From contig CAISZB010000543.1 of NCBI GenBank assembly GCA_903889845.1, positions 1-5,630 on the forward strand: DNA of 5,630 nt, given 5' to 3'. Below the pieces are notes generated by a model that ran no database searches, had not been told where the DNA came from, and saw only the letters and a program-made list of their open reading frames with translations. Shown here one piece after another: positions 1 through 5,630 of this stretch. Both the position numbers and the translations under genes were made by a program. This stretch comes from an uncultured Verrucomicrobium sp. Lineage in GTDB: Bacteria > Verrucomicrobiota > Verrucomicrobiia > Methylacidiphilales > GAS474. Within the stretch, counting starts at the first letter, position 1; every line of letters starts with the position of its first letter.

Positions 1-3000
1 CTCACCGACGAGGAGTTCGACGCAGCCCGGGGCTCGACGCTCAACGCCCACTACACGGCTCCCGGCGTCGTCCGCGCGATGTACGCCGCCGTCGAGCGGC
101 TGGGCTTTACGGGCGGGCGCGTTCTGGAACCGGCCTGCGGCCTGGGCCACTTCGTCGGCCTGATGCCGGAAGCGATGGCGGCCCAATCGCCCATTACCGG
201 GATCGAGTTGGATTCGATCACGGCGCGGCTCGCGCAAAAGCTCTATCCCGACGCCGACATCCGGCACACCGGTTACGAGAAGGCCCAACTCGCGGACGGG
301 TTCTATGATTTGGCGATCTCCAACGTCCCGTTCGGCGACTACCAGCCCTACGACAAACGCTTCAAGGCGTACAAGTTCAATATCCATGATTATTTCTTCG
401 CGGCGACGGTGGAGCGGATTCGGCCCGGCGGGCTGATCTGCTTCATCACGTCGAAAGGTACCCTCGACAAGAAGCATTCCCTCTTGCGGCGGCACGTCGC
501 CAAGCAGGCCGACTTGGTGGCGGCGATCCGGCTTCCCAACACGGCCTTCAAGGAGAACGCCAACACCGAGGTCACGACCGACATCGTGATCCTGCGGAAA
601 CGGTTGCCGGGGCAGGCCCCTTCCGGCCCGACGTGGCAGGAGAGCGTCGAGTACCAGAACGCCAAGGGGGAGAGGATGCTCCTCAACGAGTACTTCGCTG
701 CCCGGCCCGAGCAGATGTTGGGGACGATGGCGCTGGAGGGAACGATGTATGGTTCCCACGAACCGGCCCTTATTGCGGACGGACGGGATCTGGAGGCGGC
801 GTTGGCCGAAGCGGTGGGACGGTTGCCCGAAGGTATCTATCAGGCGGCGCGGCGGAAGGAGGCCGCCCGCGAGCCGATCCGGGTGCCTGCGCCCGGCGAC
901 ATCAAGCCGCACGCCTTTGCCTTGGTCGAAACCGACCAGGGGACGCGGATCGGGATTCGGGAGGGGGCTGAAGTCGTGGTCTTGGACGGCCTCTCGGCGG
1001 ATGCTTCCCGTCGCATCCGAGGGATGGTCCGGTTGCGGAACGCGGTGCGGGCCTGTCTCCACGCCCAGGTCGAGGACGCCCCGGAATCGGAGATCGTCCG
1101 CACGCGGGAATGGCTCAACCAGGAGTATGATCGGTTCCATTCCCGGTTCGGGCCCGTATCGGAGCGGATGAACGCCCGCGCCTTTTCGGGCGATCCTGAC
1201 TTGCCCCTCCTTCTCTCCCTGGAGCAGTTTGACGAAATCAAGCGGGTGGCGAAGAAGACGGCCATCTTCCGGGAACGGACGATCCAGCGGCAGAAGCCTG
1301 CCGAGACGGCGGGGACGGCGAAAGAGGCGTTGCTCATCTCGCTCAACGAGAACGGCAAGGTCGACCTGGCCCACATGAGTTGGCTGCTGAAGCGGCCAGT
1401 GGAGGAGTTCCTGCCCGAATTGAAGGGGGTCGTCTTCCTCGACCCGCAGACCGACGCCTGGGAGCCGGAGGATGCCTACCTGTCGGGGAACATCCGGGAG
1501 AAGCTGGCCGTCGCCGAGGCGGCAGCGGTGAGCGATCCCCGGTATGCGGAGAACGTCGCGGCGCTGAAGGCGGTCCAGCCGGAGGACTTGAAGCCGACCG
1601 AGATCGAGGCGCGGCTCGGGTCGGCGTGGATACCCTCCGACGACATCCAGGGGTTCGCTCACGACTTGTTGAAGCTCGATCCCGGCACGGTGAAGATCCG
1701 GCATGCGCCGGAGCTGGGGGCCTGGACGGTTCAGGCCGACTACAGCGCGACCAGTTCGGTGGCGAACGTCACCGAATGGGGAACGGCTCGCTATTCGGCG
1801 CTCCACCTCATCGAGGACGCCCTGAACCTGCGGACGCCGACGGTCTACGATCCCGGCTCGGAGAAGGACACCCGTGTCATCAATCCCGCCGCGACCGAGG
1901 CGGCGCGGGAAATGCAGCAGCGGATCAAGGAACGGTTCACTCAGTGGATTTGGGAGGACGATGCCCGGCGGGAACGGCTGGCCCGGCAGTACAACGACGA
2001 ATACAACAATGTTCGCATTCGGACCTTCGACGGGAACCATCTCACGTTGCCGGGGGCGAGCCCGTTGATCCAGTTGCGTTCCCACCAGAAGGCGGCGGTG
2101 TGGCGTATCCTCCAGACGCCGAACAGTCTCCTGGCTCATGTCGTCGGGGCCGGGAAAACCTACACGATGGTCGCGGCGGGAATGGAATCGAAGCGGCTCG
2201 GGTTGGCACAGAAGCCGATGTTCGTGGTTCCGAACCACATGCTGGGGCAGTTCTCGTCCGAATTGCTGACGCTCTATCCCGGCGCGAATGTCCTGGCGGC
2301 GGGGAAGGACGATTTCGAGGCAGCGAAGCGGCAGGAGCTTTTTTCCCGGATCGCCACGGGGAATTGGGACGCGGTGATCGTCACCCACTCCGGCTTCGAG
2401 CGCATCCCAATGGCGCAGGAGGTGCAGGAGCGTTTTATCAAAGAGCAGATCGACGAACTGGAAATGGCGATCCTTCGGCAGAAGGCCGACAAGAGCTTTG
2501 CCCGAATGGTGAAGGAATTGGAGCGGGCGAAGAAGCGGCTGGAGGGTCGCTTGGAAACGTTGGCCGCCGAGGAGAAGAAGGACAGCACGTTGACGTTCGA
2601 GGAGTTGGGGGTGGATCGGCTCTTTGTGGACGAGGCGCACTATTTCAAGAACCTCTTCTACGTCACGAAGATGACCCGCGTGGCGGGGTTGCCGCAGACC
2701 TCTTCGCAGCGGGCGTTCGATATGTTCCTGAAGGTTCGCCACCTCCAGGCGCTGAACGGCGGCGGGGGCGTCGTCTTCGCCACGGGGACGCCGGTGACGA
2801 ACACGATGGCCGAAATGTTCACGATGCAGCGGTACTTGCAGCATCTCGACCTGTCCCGGCAGGGGTTGCAGCACTTCGATTCCTGGGCGGCGACGTTCGG
2901 GGAGCCGGTGACGGCGATGGAGCTGTCGCCGGATGGGGCAGGGTATCGGCTCAACACCCGGTTTGCCCGGTTCGTGAACGTCCCCGAGCTGATGCAGCAG

Positions 3001-4572
3001 TTCCGGCAGATGGCCGACATCCAGACGGCGGAAATGCTGGAGTTGCCGGTGCCGAAGCTGTTCCAGGGGAGGCCGCAGATCGTCAGTGCCCCGACGACGC
3101 CCGCGTTGAAGGCGTATGTCACCTCGCTGGTGAAGCGGGCCGAGAAACTGCGGATGGGCCATGTCGATCCCTCCATCGACAATATGCTCAAGATCACGGG
3201 GGACGGACGGAAGGCGGCGCTCGATTTACGGCTGGTCGGGGCCGGGAAGGATCACCCCGAAAACAAGCTCTCCCTGGCGGCGAAGGAGATCTTCTCGATT
3301 TGGGAAGGGACGAAGGAGGAACGGTTGGCGCAGTTGGTCTTTTGCGACCTCTCGACGCCGCAACCGGGAGGGTTGCGGGTCTTTTCGGCTTATGAGGACT
3401 TGCGGGACAAGCTGGTGCGGATGGGGGTTCCCGCCGAGGAGATCGCTTTCATCCAGGATTACGAAGCCGATGCGGCGAAGAGCGCTTTGTTCAAGCGCGT
3501 GCGTGCTGGTCAGATCCGGGTCTTGCTGGGCAGCACGCAGAAGATGGGGACAGGGACGAATGTCCAGGAACGGCTAATTGCGCTGCATCACCTGGATGCC
3601 CCGTGGCGGCCCGCCGACATCGAGCAGCGGGAGGGACGGATTTTGCGGCAGGGGAACCGGAACGCCGAGGTGAAGATTTTCCGGTATGTCACGGAAGGAT
3701 CGTTCGATGCCTATATGTGGGGCGTCCTGGAGACAAAAGCCAAGTTCATCGGGCAGATCATGACGAAGCAGAGCCATGTGCGGAAGATCGAGGACTTGGA
3801 TTCCCCAGCGTTGACCTACGCGGAGGTGAAGGCGATTGCCTCGGGGAATCCGCTGGTGCTGGAAAAGGCCAAGGTAGATGCCGAGGTGATGCGGTTGACG
3901 CGGCTTCGGGCGCAGCACCGGGAAGGGCTGTTCGTCACGCGGAACGCGATCCGGCAGGCACAGCAGGATGTGCCCCGTTTGGAGGAGAAGATCGCGTCTT
4001 TGGCCGTCGATTTGGCGGCCCGACAGAACACGAAGGGGGACGCTTTCGTCATGAAGATCGAGGGACGGACCTACACGCAGCGGGAAGCGGCGGGGGAGGC
4101 GTTGAACCGGCTGGCACAGAAGCATCTCCTTTCGGAGAAGACGGTCGAGATCGGGGCCTTTGCGGGGTTCACGCTCCAGATTTGGCCGGATCGGTCGAAG
4201 GAGGTGATCGTCCGGGGGAAGAATGCCTATGCGGCGACTGTTTCCGAGTCACCTTTGGGGACCATCAGCTCGTTGGAATACATGGTTCGTTCGATGGATG
4301 AACGCGCCCAGGATTACCGGAAGGAACTGGAGGCGACGCAAAAGCGGATCGTGGAACTGCGGCCTCATGCCGACAAACCGTTCGAGCATGAGGAGAAGTT
4401 GCAGGGACTGGTGAAGCGCCAGCAGGAGATCATGGACGCGCTCGACTTGGAGAAGAATCAGGCGTCGAACCGGTTGGATGCGGAGGCGGTACCGGTAGTG
4501 GAGGAGACGATTCGCTTAGATGAGGTGGAATCAATGGCCGAGAATCGCGGGATGAAGATGTCCGTTGCTTAA
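1..4572 (+). CDS. N6-adenine DNA methyltransferase-SNF2/DEAH helicase fusion (N12-class, DarB-like), 5' partial
   Basis: The reading frame is open from base 1, so the true start lies upstream. The first 26 window codons (including STLNAHYT) belong to the family and precede the first Met at base 79. Residues below count from base 1. The methyltransferase domain (about 1-205) has the SAM-binding motif I VLEPACGLGHF near 41-51 and the catalytic loop NVPFG at 108-112, a variant of NPPY/F. A long linker (about 205-680) includes a segment at 448-540 that I recognise as recurring in this family. The helicase follows: Q-motif-like LRSHQKAAV 692-700, Walker A GAGKT 716-720, DEAH 877-880, TGTP 928-931, GTGTN 1183-1187 and motif VI QREGRILRQGN 1209-1219. 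Coiled-coil-prone stretches lie near 815-860 and 1290-1345. The protein should methylate adenine and use ATP to move on or remodel DNA. No endonuclease motif is visible, and the domain order is opposite to type ISP restriction enzymes (nuclease-helicase-methylase). Family members are typical of plasmids, integrative elements and phages, where antirestriction is one proposed role. The family call is strong; the biological role is inferred. Confidence 0.93.
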   Translation, partial: LTDEEFDAARGSTLNAHYTAPGVVRAMYAAVERLGFTGGRVLEPACGLGHFVGLMPEAMAAQSPITGIELDSITARLAQKLYPDADIRHTGYEKAQLADGFYDLAISNVPFGDYQPYDKRFKAYKFNIHDYFFAATVERIRPGGLICFITSKGTLDKKHSLLRRHVAKQADLVAAIRLPNTAFKENANTEVTTDIVILRKRLPGQAPSGPTWQESVEYQNAKGERMLLNEYFAARPEQMLGTMALEGTMYGSHEPALIADGRDLEAALAEAVGRLPEGIYQAARRKEAAREPIRVPAPGDIKPHAFALVETDQGTRIGIREGAEVVVLDGLSADASRRIRGMVRLRNAVRACLHAQVEDAPESEIVRTREWLNQEYDRFHSRFGPVSERMNARAFSGDPDLPLLLSLEQFDEIKRVAKKTAIFRERTIQRQKPAETAGTAKEALLISLNENGKVDLAHMSWLLKRPVEEFLPELKGVVFLDPQTDAWEPEDAYLSGNIREKLAVAEAAAVSDPRYAENVAALKAVQPEDLKPTEIEARLGSAWIPSDDIQGFAHDLLKLDPGTVKIRHAPELGAWTVQADYSATSSVANVTEWGTARYSALHLIEDALNLRTPTVYDPGSEKDTRVINPAATEAAREMQQRIKERFTQWIWEDDARRERLARQYNDEYNNVRIRTFDGNHLTLPGASPLIQLRSHQKAAVWRILQTPNSLLAHVVGAGKTYTMVAAGMESKRLGLAQKPMFVVPNHMLGQFSSELLTLYPGANVLAAGKDDFEAAKRQELFSRIATGNWDAVIVTHSGFERIPMAQEVQERFIKEQIDELEMAILRQKADKSFARMVKELERAKKRLEGRLETLAAEEKKDSTLTFEELGVDRLFVDEAHYFKNLFYVTKMTRVAGLPQTSSQRAFDMFLKVRHLQALNGGGGVVFATGTPVTNTMAEMFTMQRYLQHLDLSRQGLQHFDSWAATFGEPVTAMELSPDGAGYRLNTRFARFVNVPELMQQFRQMADIQTAEMLELPVPKLFQGRPQIVSAPTTPALKAYVTSLVKRAEKLRMGHVDPSIDNMLKITGDGRKAALDLRLVGAGKDHPENKLSLAAKEIFSIWEGTKEERLAQLVFCDLSTPQPGGLRVFSAYEDLRDKLVRMGVPAEEIAFIQDYEADAAKSALFKRVRAGQIRVLLGSTQKMGTGTNVQERLIALHHLDAPWRPADIEQREGRILRQGNRNAEVKIFRYVTEGSFDAYMWGVLETKAKFIGQIMTKQSHVRKIEDLDSPALTYAEVKAIASGNPLVLEKAKVDAEVMRLTRLRAQHREGLFVTRNAIRQAQQDVPRLEEKIASLAVDLAARQNTKGDAFVMKIEGRTYTQREAAGEALNRLAQKHLLSEKTVEIGAFAGFTLQIWPDRSKEVIVRGKNAYAATVSESPLGTISSLEYMVRSMDERAQDYRKELEATQKRIVELRPHADKPFEHEEKLQGLVKRQQEIMDALDLEKNQASNRLDAEAVPVVEETIRLDEVESMAENRGMKMSVA

Positions 4573-4601
4573 TATGTCGATTCATTATGACCGAGGCATC
4601 G

Positions 4602-4612
4602 GCAAGGCTTGC
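4602..4612. repeat. Small perfect dyad GCAAG-G-CTTGC
   Basis: Five-base arms GCAAG and CTTGC flank a single central G. The single-base centre cannot form a good RNA hairpin loop and no U-tract follows, so this is not a terminator. It could be a half-helix operator for a dimeric regulator, overlapping the possible -35 element, or chance. Confidence 0.3.
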
Positions 4613-4634
4613 AGGAGAGAAAAAAGGCTATAAA
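4609..4634 (+). promoter_or_regulatory. Weak sigma70-like promoter candidate before the PIN-like gene
   Basis: TATAAA (4629-4634) matches five of six bases of the -10 consensus. TTGCAG (4609-4614) is a partial -35 match, but the spacer is only 14 bases, short of the usual 16-18. The position, about 60 bases before the start codon in an AT-richer spacer, is sensible. If no promoter acts here, the gene would depend on read-through from the methylase-helicase gene, since no terminator is visible between them. Confidence 0.22.
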
Positions 4635-4639
4635 AAGGC
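4621..4639 (+). repeat. Two direct AAAAAGGC repeats, 11-base period
   Basis: AAAAAGGC occurs at 4621-4628 and again at 4632-4639, separated by TAT, with a partial third copy AAAGG at 4640-4644. The 11-base period puts the two A-tracts on nearly the same helical face. This could bend DNA or bind a regulator, and it overlaps the TATAAA element. The repeats are seen directly; any function is inference. Confidence 0.45.
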
Positions 4640-4656
4640 AAAGGTCGCCGGTCGTA

Positions 4657-4682
4657 TTTCCCAATCAAAATAATCAGGGAAG
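4657..4682 (+). promoter_or_regulatory. Possible hairpin hiding the ribosome binding site
   Basis: TTTCCC (4657-4662) can pair with GGGAAG (4677-4682), giving five Watson-Crick pairs and one U-G pair around a 14-base A-rich loop. The 3' arm is the Shine-Dalgarno sequence itself, so folding would reduce translation of the downstream gene. The stem is short and the loop long, so the fold is only marginally stable and may be chance pairing. Confidence 0.3.
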
Positions 4683-4683
4683 G
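4677..4683 (+). promoter_or_regulatory. Shine-Dalgarno sequence of the PIN-like gene
   Basis: GGGAAGG ends 9 bases before ATG 4693. It is purine-rich and well spaced, and it decides the start among in-frame candidates (TTG 4609, ATG 4693, ATG 4753). Confidence 0.75.
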
Positions 4684-4692
4684 ATAGTAACT

Positions 4693-5630
4693 ATGGAAAG
4701 TGGTAACAGCAGCTCTTCATCGACGCCGGATTTTAAATTAGCTTTCGAGCAGATGGCGAGTTTCGTTGCCATCTCGAAAACCAAGGCGTCAGGAGAGGTT
4801 CTGGATGAGCTGGTGCAGCAATGCTTCGTGCTCTTGCCTCACGAGGTCTTCGGAAGCAGCGAAAGTATAGCTGGCACGATTCACCGTCTTTTTGGGATCA
4901 AGCTGGCGGTTCGAGATATTGCTGATTCCGTAAAAAGACTCGCTGGTAAGGGAATTCTGATAACCCTTCCCGGAAATCAAATCGGAGTGTCGCCGGATAC
5001 GCGCCATCATCTGGAAGTTCGCATTCAGGAAGCCAAAAAGCTGGAGGAAGACGTCAAGGAGAAGTGGTTGGCGAGCATTCCGCTCGACCAAGGGGTTGTT
5101 CCTCATGAAGCTCTCTGGATCGCCCTTAAGGCGTATTTGGCTCAGGCTTTTCGGCGGCACGGCATCCAGACCATCGCCTTGTTAGACCCGACATCCAAAA
5201 TCGCAGGTGAAAAACTAACCAGTCTTGCCTCGATCCTTGATCAGGTGGCCAAAACCCACTTCCGAGAGGAAGTTCGCTTGGAAGTGCGGACGGCCATCTC
5301 CTCTTTCTTCCTGACAGTTGCCTCCGACCGCAAGCGTGCCGAATACATTGCCCAGTTGGCGGATGGAGCCTTCAACTATTTTTCCCTGACGGTGGCTCCC
5401 GAAGTTTCCAATAACCTGCGGCGCAAGCTCAGTCAGTTGACGCTTTTTTTGGATACCAATTTCCTTTTCGGATTGCTGAAACTTCATATTAACGCACAGG
5501 TCGATATTTCGACCGAGCTTATTGCTTCTATCAAGAGGTTTAATCTCCCGTTCAAGCTGCGTTATCACGAGGCCACGCGATCCGAAATGACGCATACGAT
5601 CGAAAGCCCTGCGACTGCCCACCATGCTAC
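4693..5630 (+). CDS. Unrecognised protein with probable winged helix and PIN-like nuclease motif, 3' partial
   Basis: This frame stays open for 312 codons and runs off the window end. ATG 4693 was chosen because GGGAAGG lies 9 bases upstream. The next in-frame ATG (4753) has no such site, and no stop separates 4591 from 4693. The N-terminus is Ser-rich and probably disordered (SGNSSSSSTPD, 3-13). Residues about 57-110 look like a winged helix: a helix (ESIAGTIHRLF), a second helix (IADSVKRLAGKGI), a short hairpin (ITLPGNQIGVS) and a further helix. Residues 110-235 appear mostly helical, with no membrane segment or signal peptide. At 251-262 LFLDTNFLFGLL matches the first strand of PIN-domain nucleases, with Asp254 as the expected first metal ligand. 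A later helix with TRSEM could supply a second acid, Glu298. The remaining PIN acids would lie beyond the window. PIN domains cleave RNA, or DNA in some families. I infer a nucleic-acid-binding nuclease, perhaps from a defence or mobile-element locus. The coding region is secure; the PIN assignment is moderate and the winged helix weaker. Confidence 0.85.
   Translation, partial: MESGNSSSSSTPDFKLAFEQMASFVAISKTKASGEVLDELVQQCFVLLPHEVFGSSESIAGTIHRLFGIKLAVRDIADSVKRLAGKGILITLPGNQIGVSPDTRHHLEVRIQEAKKLEEDVKEKWLASIPLDQGVVPHEALWIALKAYLAQAFRRHGIQTIALLDPTSKIAGEKLTSLASILDQVAKTHFREEVRLEVRTAISSFFLTVASDRKRAEYIAQLADGAFNYFSLTVAPEVSNNLRRKLSQLTLFLDTNFLFGLLKLHINAQVDISTELIASIKRFNLPFKLRYHEATRSEMTHTIESPATAHHA

Noticed and set aside
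840..1376. Minus-strand open frame of 178 codons
   Set aside because: It is antisense to the family-conserved linker, is Arg/Ser-rich, and shows no recognisable domain.
2658..3197. Minus-strand open frame of 179 codons
   Set aside because: It lies opposite the helicase TGTP region; its composition looks like a reverse complement of coding sequence and it has no motif.
1380..3395. Long open frame on the + strand inside the methylase-helicase gene
   Set aside because: Its translation is low-complexity, Gly/Arg/Ala-rich and lacks family motifs, while the overlapping frame 1 carries all helicase motifs. High G+C creates such shadow frames.
3574..4125. Minus-strand open frame of 183 codons
   Set aside because: It is antisense to motif VI and the C-terminal region of the helicase, with no recognisable domain.
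4591..4612. Possible transcription terminator after the first gene
   Set aside because: CCGA/TCGG is only a four-base stem and GCAAG/CTTGC has a one-base centre; neither is followed by a T-run, and A-tracts follow instead.
4789..5160. Minus-strand open frame of 123 codons
   Set aside because: It overlaps the PIN-like gene, which has a good Shine-Dalgarno site, an unbroken frame to the window end and a recognisable motif.
5215..5625. Minus-strand open frame of 136 codons
   Set aside because: It is antisense to the PIN-like gene and covers the LFLDTNFLF coding region; no domain is seen in it.
4693..5630. VapC-type toxin with an antitoxin gene in the spacer
   Set aside because: The PIN-like motif begins about 250 residues in, the protein is far too long for VapC, and the 120-base spacer has no small open frame with a ribosome site.

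Overview
The window holds two protein-coding genes on the + strand, both cut by the window edges, with a 120-base intergenic region between them. I see no RNA gene, CRISPR array, insertion sequence, integrase or tRNA. The first gene is GC-rich (about two thirds G+C by eye). This suggests a high-GC bacterium or a plasmid, phage or integrative element living in one. The sequence does not let me name the taxon.

Region 1 (1-4572) is most of a very large gene, 1523 codons before the stop, whose start lies upstream of the window. It encodes an N-terminal adenine-specific DNA methyltransferase domain fused to a full superfamily 2 (SNF2-like) DEAH-box helicase. The family is the one often labelled N12-class DNA methylase/helicase, and its domain order is like that of the phage P1 antirestriction protein DarB. 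All expected motifs are intact: methyltransferase motif I, the NxPF catalytic loop, Walker A, DEAH, TGTP and the motif VI arginines. Such proteins are typical cargo of conjugative plasmids, integrative elements and large phages.

Region 2 (4573-4692) is an AT-richer spacer (about 43% G+C by hand count). It has no clear terminator. It holds a small dyad, a pair of AAAAAGGC repeats 11 bases apart, a weak promoter-like TATAAA, and a Shine-Dalgarno sequence that could pair with an upstream TTTCCC.

Region 3 (4693-5630) is the first 312 codons of a second gene, open at the window end, with a G+C content near half. I do not recognise the family with certainty. Its visible part has a Ser-rich N-terminus, a probable winged-helix segment, a helical middle and then a motif (LFLDTNFLF) that looks like the first strand of a PIN-type ribonuclease domain.

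Together the window reads as accessory, mobile-element-type DNA: a DNA-modifying/remodelling giant protein followed by a candidate DNA-binding PIN nuclease. Whether the two genes form one system is inference. The change in base composition between them suggests separate origins.
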